Shown here: positions 31,718 to 43,010 of the stretch, piece by piece | How the letters are laid out: each line of letters starts with the position of its first letter | How positions within the stretch are numbered: position 1 is the stretch's first letter | NCBI RefSeq assembly: GCF_003265705.1 | Contig: NW_020313278.1 | Coordinates: 300,489 to 364,488, forward strand | DNA: 64,000 nt | Origin: Callorhinus ursinus | Lineage: Eukaryota; Chordata; Mammalia; Carnivora; Otariidae | Reading direction: 5' to 3' | Program-made: the position numbers and the translations under genes | The notes under the pieces: generated by a model | The model's input: only the letters and a program-made list of their open reading frames with translations | The model's database searches: none | What the model was told of the DNA's origin: nothing

Positions 31718-31945
31718 GGCGTTTACTATTGAGTGTTGGCTGCATGCCACCTATATCCCACTTAACCAGAAAAATAACCCACTGGGGTAGGAATGGCTAG
31801 CCTGTACCTTTTATACATGAGGATACTGAGGCACAGGGAGATGTACATTCCCAAGGACATGCACTTAGGGAGTGACAGAGCCAGGACTTGGACCCAGAGA
31901 GTCTGAGTCCGCAGCCTGTGGTCTTAAGCACTGTGTGGTTCCGCG
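31718..31945 (-). repeat. MIR SINE
   Basis: 'tatacatgaggatactgagg', 'acttagggagtgacagagcc' and 'gtggtcttaagcactgtgtg' form a reversed, nearly full MIR. Confidence 0.75.
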
Positions 31946-32239
31946 TCCATCAGGATTGTTACGGCCACTGCAAGAGCTCTGAGTATAACATTATCAATTA
32001 ATCCTAACCCTTGATCCTCAGTACTTTTGTCTGGGATTTGAGATTAGGGCAGGGGTGGACAGCTGATTGCAGCTGAGCCAATCAGATGATTTCTTCTGGA
32101 AATTCAGGATAAGACAACTGCCCCAGTTGGTTGGCAGCGGGGTGCCATTTTGAGACCATCATGAAGGGTCATTTAATGGCACAGAAAAGTAAACAGCTCA
32201 TCTCCTGGGAAAGGAGAATATAGCAGATGAAATAGATAT
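31946..32239. other. Unique sequence
   Basis: No recognised gene or repeat. Confidence 0.4.
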
Positions 32240-32253
32240 GAAAACAAGAGAGA

Positions 32254-32361
32254 TGCTCAACAGAGAGCCTGTTTCTCCCTCTGCCTGCAGCTCCCAGTTT
32301 GTGCACACACTCGCTCTCGCTCTCTGGCAAATAAATAAAATACTTAAAAAAAAAAAAAAAG
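32254..32361 (+). mobile_element. Can-SINE, 5'-truncated
   Basis: Only the 3' half is present ('gagcctgtttctccctctgc' to 'caaataaataaaatacttaa' and poly-A). The left target duplication 'gaaaacaagagaga' (32240-32253) pairs with 32582-32595 beyond the next SINE, so the second SINE sits in this one's tail. Confidence 0.85.
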
Positions 32362-32581
32362 AGGGGCGCCTGGGTGGCTCAGTCATTAAGCATCTGCCTT
32401 CAGCTCAGGTCATGATCCCAGGGTCCTGGGATGGAGCCCCTCATTGGGCTCCCTGCTTACTGGGGAGGCTGCTTCTCCCTCTGCCGCTCCCCCTGCTTGT
32501 GTTCCCTCTCTGTCTCTCTCTGTCAAATAAATAAATAAAATCTTTAAAAAAAAAAAAAAGGAAGAAGAAAATAAAAAGAAA
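32362..32581 (+). mobile_element. Can-SINE inserted in the tail of another
   Basis: It has a full head 'ggggcgcctgggtggctcag', body 'agctcaggtcatgatcccag' and tail 'caaataaataaataaaatct', then A/G-rich sequence. It lies inside the target duplication of the upstream truncated SINE. Confidence 0.9.
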
Positions 32582-32771
32582 GAAAACAAGAGAGAGAGAG
32601 AAAGAGAGCCCAAGCAAGGGAGCTTTTCATTTCCCAAAGTCAATAAAACATGGTGACATTTTCTGCCCCTTGACTTCCGTCCATGGAAGCCCCCTAATCC
32701 TAATTTTTATGGCAAAGCTCCCTTGACTGAAGCTCACTCCATGGGTTTTGTATGACCGAGCCCATTCTGAA

Positions 32772-32960
32772 TAAACACTAGTAGGTGCTGGGCATTGTGC
32801 CCAATACTGATGGCATTAATTCACACAATTCTCAGAAAACGCTTCAGAGATCTATCCATCCTATCATTGTCCCCATTTCCAAGATGAGGCTATTCAGAGA
32901 GTTGAAGTAACTCACCTAAATTCACAACGTGGCAAAGCCCGCATTTGAACCCCCACAGGC
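32772..32960 (-). repeat. MIR SINE
   Basis: 'agtaggtgctgggcattgtg', 'ccccatttccaagatgaggc' and 'gcccgcatttgaacccccac' are in reversed MIR order. Confidence 0.75.
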
Positions 32961-33814
32961 AGATGGCAAAGCCTGCCCTCCATAACTCCATGCTCCCCTG
33001 TTCCTGGTCCCCACAGAAGGAATGGCAGTCCTATTTTACACCTGCCAGTTGTCCTTACCCACTGCACCCCTTCCTCCCCTGCCACCCCCACCGTTCTCTG
33101 CCTCTGTCTCTCCCCCACTCTTCAAGAATATTAAAGATGATAAATCTAAATTGAAAACATGCATTTTTTTGTGTGAGATGGTAGACTTTACCCCTTTTTG
33201 TAGAGACAGACACGACAATTTATAAACCCTGACACTGCTCTGATGGAACGGAATCAGGCCTTTTCAACCACTCCGTGGTGGACAGCTCATCACCCCTTTC
33301 TCTGACCTCTAGTATGTGATTTAGGAGGAAATTGGGTCGGGAGGGGGAAGCCTCCAGTGGGTGATTAGAAAACCTCTCTCTCAAATTCTGTAAGCAGTGG
33401 ATTAGATTTTATCAGCCCTCATCCACCTCCTCCCCATGCTTCACTCCAGGGAGTGCGTCCTGGGTGAGGGAAGGCTAAGACTGTCAATTTGTTAGTTGAA
33501 AACAGTTTTAAAATCCATTTCTCCCTGTGAAATGTGTCAGCCACAGAGAAGTTTCTCTCTGCTTTGACGGAGCTGTATGTATGTCATTTAAGATAACAAT
33601 GAAAGATGCTCCAGGCGGGGGACTTTGGTGTTCTTCCAAGGGGCCATTGTGAAGTGGGAAGGTCTATTTCTCATTTTTCACTCTGTGATTGCTCTCCTGC
33701 ACCCCCTCACCCCTGTCCCAATCGTATGATGGATTCCACTTTGTGGACTGCGCGTGTGGCGGTTCACTCTGTGCATCAGTTTGACTGCGTTCGGGGATGC
33801 CCACATGGCTGGTA
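32961..33814. other. Unique sequence
   Basis: No gene recognised. A pyrimidine-rich stretch is at 33040-33120. 33470-33600 looks repeat-free. Confidence 0.4.
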
Positions 33815-34200
33815 AAATGTTGTTTCTGGGTGTGTCTTTGAGGGTGTCTCCCCTCACAGAGATTGGGGTTTGAATCGGCGAGGAAAAAAGATGCCACTCT
33901 CCAATGCAGGTGGGCATAAGTCCAATCCACCAAAGACTTGAACAGAAGAAATAGAGGAAGGGCCAATTTGCTCTCTCTGCTTGAGCTGAGACATCAGCTG
34001 TCTCCTCCTGCCCTTGGACAGCCGTGCCCCTGGTTTTGGAACCTTCGGACTCAGTGATTTATACCACCAGCTTTCGTGATTCTCCAGCTTACAGACAGCA
34101 GATCATGAGACTTCCTGGCCTCCATAATCATGTGAACCATTTGGTTTTTTAGATATATCCTATTGGTTCTATTTCCCTGGAGAACCCTGACTAATAGAGT
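33815..34200 (+). repeat. Ancient LTR-like interspersed repeat
   Basis: 'gggtgtgtctttgagggtgt', 'caggtgggcataagtccaat', 'gctctctctgcttgagctga', 'cctccataatcatgtgaacc' and 'ctggagaaccctgactaata' occur in the order of a well-known mammalian repeat with an LTR-like layout. I do not recall its name with certainty. Confidence 0.5.
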
Positions 34201-35014
34201 GTATTTCTAGAAATACGTAAGTTACACTTATCTATTTTCCTACAAACCATCCTAATTGTATTCCCTAAGAAGGGCCTAGGTATCTAAAGTTATATCCCAA
34301 GAGAGAGGGTGTCTTTGAGGGTGTTTGTATTGGGGGCCCCTTGAAATACTCACTGTAGCTTAGTACTCAAAAGATGACAATAAGTCTCTGTGGTCAGCCA
34401 CCATCTTAGATATTTTACATGCACCGCCCCTCAATTAGCAATTTCTTAAACAGGACGTGAGTATGGTCTTCCCAGCAAGAAACAGGCAAACCAACAGCCA
34501 ATCATAAATATGCACAAAATCCAGCAGCTACATACACCACGTCTCCACTTGTCTCTTAAACTCCTCTGAGTCCCCAGAGAATCAGCCTCCGAGGGGTCCA
34601 CTTGCCTCTTTCTCCCTCTTCTTCTATTATCCATGTACCACATACCGAAGCCACGGGGGTCTTTGCCCCTGGGGAAACGGTCCTTAATGAGGACAAGCAG
34701 TCTTCGAGAAGAGTGTGCTCCCCTCTCTCAGACGGTCCACCGTGCACATCAAGCTAGCAAACAAAGCTTCACTTCTTCATAACTGACCACCTCTCCTCGC
34801 ACGACCTCATGCACTGTGATGCTAAAATATCCTTTGTCCTCTCCACCCACCTTGTCAGAAATCAAGCTATTCTGCACGTACATATGAGTGGGTACCATCA
34901 GCACCCCATTCTTCCAGAGATAAGAGGCTCGAGGACTTGTTCCAGGTCCCAGAGCTAAATAGTCTCAGTCTTGTTTGAGGCCAGGCTGTTGGCCTCCAAA
35001 GTAGAGCACACAGT
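34201..35014. other. Mostly unique sequence
   Basis: No gene recognised. 34885-34975 carries a weak reversed-MIR resemblance ('gataagaggctcgaggactt'). Confidence 0.35.
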
Positions 35015-35135
35015 CACTTATTCACCATACATTAGATCCCTACTATGTGCTATAGCCTTTGTGTTGGGAATACAATGATTCATTTAATATAAAAAGCGGT
35101 CCTGCCCCCGCCGCCCAGTGCCTGTAGACTAATAG
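35015..35135 (-). repeat. L2 3' end fragment
   Basis: 'agatccctactatgtgctat' followed by 'ttgtgttgggaatacaatga' and 'cggtcctgcccccgccgccc' resemble a reversed L2 terminus. Confidence 0.55.
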
Positions 35136-36189
35136 AAGCGTCAGACGACTGCAGAACAACTGATCTTACACGTCTAGAGAATGAAGAATGGATGAACGAA
35201 CAAATGAACGAACATTCTCTGTATCAAGAATGTGTTTAAGATACAGTGAGAGCACAGAGGAAGGAACACTGTACTGGCCAAATACCAGGGCTCAGTGAAC
35301 ACGATTTCCTTTTCTCCCCCATAGAACGGAGGAGGCTTGACTGACTTGCTCAAGGTCACAGGTGCACCAAGTCCTGCGGGCCCCAGGGCTCTTTCCTGTG
35401 TGTACCGCTCTGTCTTCTCAGTATGGAAAATGCTTTGGGGCCTTTGGCTTCCAAATTGATAATGAAGAAGAGTCAAAGCTAATCCCTGAGAACAATCTCT
35501 ATTGACAGAGAGTTTGCCTTGGAACTGGAGGGGGTCAAGGAAATAAATTAAAAGGCAAAGACACCACTTAAGGAAATGGTGAGATCAGCCATGCTGATCA
35601 GAGTGGCGGGGATAGGATGGGCCATGTCAACCCCGCACCGTGAGGACAGGAGGGGCCGTGGAATCTGCAGCTAGCAGGCAGGAGGAGCCCTTGCCGGCAG
35701 CAGGTGGCCACCAGCCAGAGCCCAGGACCGGAGGTGGGGAGAGAACAGGGCCTTGGGCTGAGCAGTCCGCCTGCCTCTCCCAGGTGGGCGCTCTCCGCCC
35801 CTGCCATGGGGAGGAACAGAGGGAGCAGGAACACATAGCCTTAGCCCTGCACCTGCCCTCAAATCAGCGCTCTCAGCTCCTCCCCACAGGGTCTTACAAT
35901 CTCTGAACAGAGCACAGGAGCTCAAAAGGCCCATGCCATGTCTTCCTTTCGTTCGGTCCCCTTCTCCTTACACCAGCCCTCCTGCCGAAACCCTTCTCCA
36001 CACCGCACCCACAGCACCCAACCCGGTCTTCCCATTTCCACAAACAGATTTACCTGACTCTCCAGACTCACCGCTCCCCCTCTGACCCACCGGAATGTTC
36101 AGCCCCAGGCCTGACTGAAGTACCTTCCATTCCCTTAACTTGTATTCTGTCTGAACAAGCAAGCAAGCCTTCCAGTTTCCTCCCCATCC
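35136..36189. other. Unique sequence with a GC-richer patch
   Basis: 35600-35830 is GC-rich. Overlapping open frames on both strands reflect the base composition. No domain, splice context or repeat is recognised. Confidence 0.4.
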
Positions 36190-36620
36190 CTCAGCATTGC
36201 CCTGAACTTACACATCTCCCTTCCCCGCTTACCTCCAGACATCCTAAAGGTGTTGGAAGAGGTCACTTCCTACAAGAAGGCCTCCCTGAATGCCTGTCCA
36301 TCCCCCAAATTGGATTAATTGCACCTCCTCAGAGCAACCAAAGCACTCGGCATTGACTTCAGTGAAAGGATTCGGCAGAGTGCAGGATCATTAGCAGATG
36401 ACTTCTCTCTGCCAGTTCAAGGGCACCTCAAGGGGCTGACGAGGTGCTGCCTACTGTTTTCTCCCACCACAATCATTCACAACTCTCCGTTGTCTCTGTA
36501 ATCACTTCACATTTACTATGTATCAGAAACTGCACTGAGGACAAGGAACACAGGTGTGAGTAAAGCAGACAAGGTCTTAGTAGGCACTCAATCAGTATCT
36601 GTTGATTGAATACATCCCAC
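36190..36620 (+). repeat. L2 LINE fragment
   Basis: 'cacttcctacaagaaggcct', 'caccacaatcattcacaact', then 'tagtaggcactcaatcagta' to 'gattgaata' are ordered L2 3' landmarks. A short reversed-looking L2 patch at 36500-36570 lies within it. Confidence 0.55.
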
Positions 36621-36899
36621 TGAAGTCTTTAGAAAATACCCAGTCGTACCTCGTTGTTCAGATGGATAAACGGGACTCAGCCGATAGTTGCTGCAAACTC
36701 AGATCCACGTAATGAGGCTGCCTCCGGAATCCAGGCCCGACTCGGACTTTTCCATAGCAGCGGGCTCATCCTCAGCTATCTCTAAGGCAGACCCACATCA
36801 TGCTCCCCTCCAAAACAGGAGGTGGGAGGGGAGGCCTGGCTGACTTCAGTGACCTGGTGTGATTACTCCACAGATTTTTCCAGGCGTCTCCAGCTCTGT

Positions 36900-37030
36900 G
36901 TTTCCACTTCAGTGACTAGATGAGTGACCTTGGGCAAACCGCTTACTCCTGCTGTGTCCCATTTTTTTCATCAACAGAGCAAAGTCTTATGTGAAGATCA
37001 AAGGACATCAAGACAGGAAAAGCTGCTGAA
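36900..37030 (+). repeat. MIR fragment
   Basis: 'atgagtgaccttgggcaaac' is a clear MIR core, followed by 'ttttcatcaacagagcaaag'. Confidence 0.6.
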
Positions 37031-37169
37031 AAGAAAGAAAAGGATTCATATTTTCTGAATCCTGTTTGGGCAACTCCCAGTGATTTTAAAGCAGGATGAC
37101 CCAATCCTCAAATTACCCAAGCCCTGAACCCATTATTGACTTCTGCTGCCCGCCATCTTGGAACTGAGG

Positions 37170-37400
37170 GTGCCATGATAATGGTTAGGAGTTGGGCTTG
37201 GAGTCAGGCAACAAAAATTCAAATCCTGACTCTGCTTCTGCCTAGATGTGCTATTTCCTTGTGCTACTTTACCTCCTTATGCCCCCATTTCTTCATCAGG
37301 AACTAGGAATGTAATAATAGTGCCAGGGTATTCAGGTGCTGTGAGGTTACATGCGTAAAGAACCTAGCAGAGTGCCTGGTACTAAGAAGTACTCAATTCA
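37170..37400 (+). repeat. MIR SINE
   Basis: 'gcttggagtcaggcaacaaa', 'ttcaaatcctgactctgctt', 'catttcttcatcaggaacta', 'aacctagcagagtgcctggt' and 'agtactcaatt' form a full-length MIR. Confidence 0.85.
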
Positions 37401-37411
37401 TCTCAATTATC

Positions 37412-37770
37412 CAGTCAATCATTTATTCATCTAATATTTATTTAGCAATTATGTGTCAGAAACTGTTCTAGGTATGAGGAATATCGAGGTGCAATACACA
37501 TGAGCAAGACAGACATGTTCTCTGCTGTTAAGCAAACTGCAATCTACCAAAGGGAACAAATACTATGCAGCTAATTCCACAAAGTTGCATAAATGAAAAC
37601 TGGGATCAGTGCAAAGGAAAAATACAATGAGCTAGGAGGCTATAGAATTGGAAACATTGCAGACTTTGAGGGATTTACAGGAGAAATGAAGTGCACCTTC
37701 CTTTAATGCAGAAATAAACATATATAAGGGAAGTCAATGTGGGCAGGTAAAAAAAGTAAAGGAAAAATAA
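37412..37770 (-). repeat. L2 LINE fragment
   Basis: 'aatatttatttagcaattat', 'gtgtcagaaactgttctagg' and 'aagacagacatgttctctgc' are a reversed L2 end, extended by diverged body sequence. It probably continues at 37990-38180 beyond a MIR. Confidence 0.6.
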
Positions 37771-37794
37771 TAACTTCATGAATCACCGTCTATA

Positions 37795-37970
37795 CAGAGA
37801 CACTAAGTACAATGAATAATTATCTTATTTAACACTCACATCTTTTCTACGAGGTGATATTATCATCATTTTCTGGACAAGAAAACTGAATCTCACTAAA
37901 TAGGCAACTCGTCCATGGTCATGAGGTGGTAGAGTCACAGTGAAGACCCAAGTCTGTTGCTTTTTCATAC
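37795..37970 (-). repeat. MIR fragment
   Basis: 'tcttatttaacactcacatc', 'tggacaagaaaactgaatct' and 'catggtcatgaggtggtaga' are in reversed MIR order. Confidence 0.65.
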
Positions 37971-38180
37971 CTGTTATATTCCAGATTCTCTAATCAAGAA
38001 ATGTATAAAACTTATAGAACTAAGAGATCAGCCTGAATGGAGTAGGTGATACTTGCTGGGAAATAATAATTGGAGAGCTAGCAGTCAAAGGAGTGTTTAG
38101 GGGCCCCACTGTGAGCGTCAGGCTAAGGGGTCTGAGTCTGTCTGACTTGTAACTGGGAGCCACTGAAGGCTACTGATTAC

Positions 38181-39269
38181 GAGCATCCACTAGTCCCATT
38201 CCTCATCACAGAACGGGCTGGTGGCAGATCCCTGCAGCTCAGCAGTGTCTCCAAAGCAAATGGGAGAACACATCAGAAAACCTGGCTGATCACGAGGAAT
38301 CCACAATAGAAATCATTTTTCACCTTAGTATAGAACCTGCTCTCAAGTCACATGTCCCCAAATAAGGGACCTCCTATGGATGAGGTTTTCTAGACAAGGG
38401 AGGAGAGTGAGCCTTGCCCAGAACCTGGAAGCCTGTTGACGCGTCATTGAATTCTGTGCTTTGCAACCTCCCCAGCCAGTAATACATCACTGCAGGAGAC
38501 ACAAAACTTACCTATAGCTCTGAATGCTGAGGCTGCATGTCAGAAATGCTTTGGCAAGATATATATGACTTTTAATTTGCAAGAGGTGGAGTATGTGTAT
38601 GTGTGCATGTGTAATGTGTTGGGGAAGGATTTACGGTCCAGAATCCCAGGCCAGGAAACAGTGTGAATTTCTGCGTATAAATCTGCTCAGCTATTTCACA
38701 GGAACCTTTTCCGGGAGGATCAACAAGTGATTTTGTTATGTTTTTGTTCTTTCAAAATCCCTAGTTATCGGCCAAAAGTTAGTGCCCAAGAAAGGATGGC
38801 GGGGGCGTTTGATGAACATTAAGCATCAGCTGTAGATAAGGCTCTGTCCTTGGCACTTCATGCGCAATTCTTCAGTTAAGCGAGTCACTGTATGATGCAG
38901 GTGTTTATTCACACACAACGGGTCTTTCTGGGATTCTGGGAGAGAAAAGTCAGCTTCTTTGCCTTTGAATATGAACAAGGGCGGACACTTCAATTGCCGC
39001 TGACAGCCATGAATCAGCGTTAGGATGATCTGGGGCTGAACAGACTAGAGAAAAGGACAGAATCGGGGTCCTGGGTGCAAGGGGTCAGCACCTTTATTGC
39101 CCAGCCCTGTAGCTTGAACCGGCTCTTGATTTCCAGTTAGGTGAAATGATAAATGGTCAAAATGTTTAAGCCAATTTGAGGTTGTTTCCTGTTACTTGCA
39201 AATGAAAGCATCCTCCCAATGCAGGAGATAAGGAGTATGAAATTATCAAATAGTCAAACCTTTATCAAG
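38181..39269. other. Mostly unique sequence
   Basis: No gene recognised. 38815-38910 resembles a reversed MIR tail. 38480-38760 is repeat-free and includes 'acttttaatttgcaag'. Confidence 0.35.
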
Positions 39270-39274
39270 ACTAG

Positions 39275-39490
39275 GGCCTCTGAACCTTGGCATTACTGGT
39301 ATTAAGGACTGGCTATCACTTTGTTGTGGGGGCTGTGATGTGCACTGTAGAACGTTGAGCAGCATCCCTGGCCTCTATCCACTAGATGCCAGTAGAATCC
39401 CTTCCCCCAACTGTGACAACCAAATATGTCTCCATGTATCGCCAAATATCGCTGGCGGGTAAGATCATCCCCCCGTAGAGAACCACTGAT
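39275..39490 (-). repeat. MER5A-like hAT-Charlie element
   Basis: 'gaacgttgagcagcatccct', 'ggcctctatccactagatgc', 'aactgtgacaaccaaatatg' and the end 'gtagagaaccactga' are the reversed MER5A consensus landmarks, including the terminal 'cagtggttctc'-type end. Confidence 0.85.
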
Positions 39491-39704
39491 CAAGACCAAA
39501 CTTTCAGGACTTCATCGGTTATATCACTTTCAAGCAATAATATTCTTAATCAATCAGACAATAACAAGCATCTATGGGACACTTGGTCTGTGTTCAGTAA
39601 AGGCAAGTTCACAATTATGACTCTGACGCCCAGCATGATCCTTATAATCATCAAAGAAAGATGCAATTATGTCACTAGCGTCTGCTAAAACTCAATGTGG
39701 TTAT

Positions 39705-39972
39705 GGGCTTGGAATCATTTTACAAATTGCAAGGCATTTGGTAAGCTGCAAAGTGCTTTATAATGGCAACAGGGTTTTAGAAAATGCCAAATACTTTTGA
39801 GATGATAAAGTGGCTTATACAAAGGAATGTGTAAACCATAAATGGCTTTGTAAACTGTAAAGTACCTTGGAAAAGGTGCAGCACCTTATGAACTATAAAG
39901 TCTATTGTAAATGATGCTTATAAACTAAAAAGGGCTTTGTGAAATGTGTAGTACTCTGTAAACTACAAAAAA
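39705..39972. repeat. Degenerate ~20-bp periodic tract
   Basis: About a dozen imperfect units of the pattern 'ctttgtaaactgtaaagtgc' follow each other, for example 'ctttgtaaactgtaaagtac', 'cttatgaactataaagtc' and 'ctctgtaaactacaaaa'. It looks like an old minisatellite or a diverged tandem duplication. Confidence 0.6.
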
Positions 39973-40396
39973 GATTTAGGATGGAAACACTTTAAATTGG
40001 TGTTACTCAGATGGAAATTGATCGGGGCATGTTGGAAAAATTTTCAGCTCAAAAATAGTGGTGGGCTTTTTTTCTAAGTACCAAGAGAGACAGAAAAAAA
40101 AAAATCAAAAACCTTCCTTGCCCAAAACATTTATTTAGTTTGTTCATTTATTTATTTTTGTAGCAAATGAGTCAGAATCCAGCTATTAGAAGATTGAAGC
40201 ATTATGGTTTTTGCACTGTTTCGTCTGGGAAAGAACCTGCTCTAGAACTTACTGGGAATATGGGATGGATACACACTAGTCACTTAGACTTTAGCGAGTG
40301 TGGCACGCTCCAAATTCTGAAGACAAATATTTGGATGATAATTCTTACTTGGATTTTTGAAACAGCTCCCAGGGTTCTATTGTATGTTTTTGTCTC

Positions 40397-40406
40397 NNNN
40401 NNNNNN
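40397..40406. other. Assembly gap, 10 N
   Basis: Ten undetermined bases, next to the hairpin at 40416-40446. Confidence 1.
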
Positions 40407-40415
40407 GGTGCCTGG

Positions 40416-40446
40416 GGATAAGACTCCTCTACCTGGAGTCTTATCC
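40416..40446. repeat. Perfect 12-bp inverted repeat, 7-base loop
   Basis: 'ggataagactcc', loop 'tctacct', 'ggagtcttatcc'. It begins ten bases after the assembly gap, so a sequencing or assembly artefact is possible. Confidence 0.9.
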
Positions 40447-42545
40447 GCACACACAAAAAAACAATGTTATGTAAAAGTGTGTCTGAAAGGCAGTATTGTG
40501 CAAAAAATACTTGAGAGGAAAATGTTGCTTGTCTGAACCAGCCACGTTACAGATGGAGAAAGGGAAGGCCCGGTGCTGCCTTTTGCCAAAGGTTTCACAA
40601 GCGATAAAAGAAGTGAAGCTTGGAGTCCACATCCCTACCTCAATGGCCAACATTCTCTCTCCGATGCTGTTACTACCATTTCTCTGTTCAGCAAGCCTTT
40701 GATGGAGACAGCCAAGAGTCATGCTGCCAGTCCTTTCTGGACCCCTCATACCTGACAGGTGGGAGGCTGGCGATTGCCAAAGTCCCTCTTTCCCTTTCCC
40801 CCATTGTCCTTCTATGTTGGAAGGCACGTTTTTCTCGGGCATGCACAATAACCCACAGAAATGTGCAGAAGCCAGAAAAGACACATGTCCATGTTGGGGG
40901 GGAGGGGGTCCTTCTCAAGATGTAGACTCCAGAGAGGCTAGGAAGTTTGTGTTCCAGGGAGAAAAAGAAAAAAAGCATCCCACCGCCAGACCTGTGCAGA
41001 TTCCTGGGGGGGGCGGCGGGGGGCACTGCACCTGCCCGCCCATTTGTCGGAAGTGTTCATCTTGTCTCCGTGGCACTCTGTCAGCAAGCCAGGAGATGTT
41101 TTAAATGGGACTGCTGTCCCCCCACCAATCCAGTGATAGATATGAACGAATAATATAAATTCTCTAGCCATACCTTGGCATTTATTTCAATGTAAGTGTA
41201 TTTTTTCCCAAGTATAAAGCTCAATAGTAATTTATCAAGAGACAAATCATTTTTTCTTGGCAGTAAAGTCTGCAAAATTCCCATTTTTTAGGCCTTAAAT
41301 CTCCCTATTTTGACAGAAGTAAGAAAGCATTAGAAGCTTTGATTTAGCTGGATCATACAAAATAGTTTCTCATAATTATCCTTTTGGATGATATATGCGT
41401 GTCTTTTCCCCCTTCTTATTAAACCCGAGGTCTCCATTTTTCACCCAGCTGTATTACTAAATTAAATTGCCTTTTGTTGCATTCAAGTTAAACACTTTGC
41501 CGAGAGCCTTTCTTGTTCAGGAAAATAACATTTACCCAATATGTGCCCATGTTTTACTGTTTGAATTTACTGTTCACAATTGTTTAGTTTGCTAGGTAAT
41601 TTGGCGATATTGTTTGTTTTAATAGGAATAATGAATCACTGTAATTTAGTGTAGTACCTTGGAGTACAGTACCGAGGAGGTGGGAAAGGGGATATTGAAG
41701 ACCCATCACATGGAGAAAGTGATTTTTCCCACTGCAAAAGCAGATGGGGAAAGGTTAGAGGAAGTTACTGGAAGCCATAAACAGCTGTGAAGATATTCTA
41801 CAGTCTCGCCAGCTTTTTCTCAAGTGGAAAACAAGCCTCGAACAGGGTGGATTGGGCTGAGCTGGCCTCCTCTGCTCCCGATCAAGTTTTCAGAGACGTC
41901 CTTAATGAGACCCCTTCCTTCCCTGCTCCACTCAACCAGCCACATTCTGTTTGACAGTGGCAGGCAATGTGGGTTTAGAAGGAAGTGCAGGGTCTGAGTG
42001 CAGACCCTGCTGCCCGCTCAGGACAGGGGCAAGTCATTTCTGGGGCTCCCAGACTCCCCGCCATGAACTCCAGTAAAAATATCCACCTTGCTCACCCCAC
42101 CTGGCTCTTGTGGGAACCGAAATAAAACAGCCTCTATGCGCCCAAGAGAGTCCATTCAACTTGAAGGGCCCACCATGATTATTAGCAGCCTCCACATCAA
42201 GTGACCCCCGGGGGAAGGAAGGAGGACCTCCATTTGAGGCCTCAGTTTCTTTGTGAAAAGAAGCCACTTAACTAGATGGCTTGCATCCCTCTTCCTCCTG
42301 ATCTGCTGTGATCTGAAAGATGGCTGTGCAGTTTCCTTTAGGGATCCATTGGGATGATCCACCATCCTTGTCATTTCTCCCATCTCTGTTCGGTGCTGAG
42401 GACATGTGGTCAGTGCTTTTAGAAGTGTGTGAACTAATCACCACATCTCAAAGATACACCACCAGTCTCCTGCATGAGGGTAAACAGAGTTCTTTGGTTT
42501 TCTTCACACATCTGGTTTGCCTCCCTTCTTTTTTGTGTTGAAGTA
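40447..42545. other. Unique sequence, partly AT-rich and repeat-free
   Basis: No gene recognised. A G-rich tract 'ggggggggcggcggggggc' is at 41006-41026. 41100-41680 is AT-rich with no repeat landmarks and is a conserved-element candidate. Confidence 0.4.
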
Positions 42546-42547
42546 AA

Positions 42548-42800
42548 ATCAAACTAGGTTCAAATCCTGGGTCTGCCACCTACCAGCTGGTGAAATTGGG
42601 TAAGTTATTTAAGTCCTCTGAGGTTGACTTTGGAGTCAAAAGGGATGAATCTGAATCTCAGCCACGTCGTGAGTCTTAGGTGAATAAATTAGTATCGCTG
42701 TTACTTTTCCTGAAACCTAAGAAGTGAAGACAGTATGCTTGTCTCATGTATTTGTAAAGATTAAGTGCAGTAATACAAAGCCAATGCTTCCAGGGGGGCA
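42548..42800 (+). repeat. MIR SINE
   Basis: 'ggttcaaatcctgggtctgc', 'cacctaccagctggtgaaat' and 'gggtaagttatttaagtcct' are clear MIR blocks. The tail is diverged. Confidence 0.75.
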
Positions 42801-43010
42801 TCTAGAGCCTCTCTGAAAACCCCTACTTGTGCAAGAAGCAGAGCAGGGTCAGGCTGCCAAGCCCGGGGCCAGAAGTCCAGACGGGCTCTCACCTTCGGCG
42901 GCAGAGAATGAGGCCCTAAGGGCACAAATTAGGGTCACACCCTGAGGGAATATCAGATGAGCCTTAGTAGATTTCTTTCAACGTGGTCAGGAGAAAGCAG
43001 AAAAATCAAT

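Noticed and set aside
33830..34330. The repeated phrase 'gggtgtctttgagggtgt' at two places as a local duplication
   Set aside because: The first belongs to a known-type interspersed repeat and the match is only 18 bases. A short chance or repeat-fragment match is enough.
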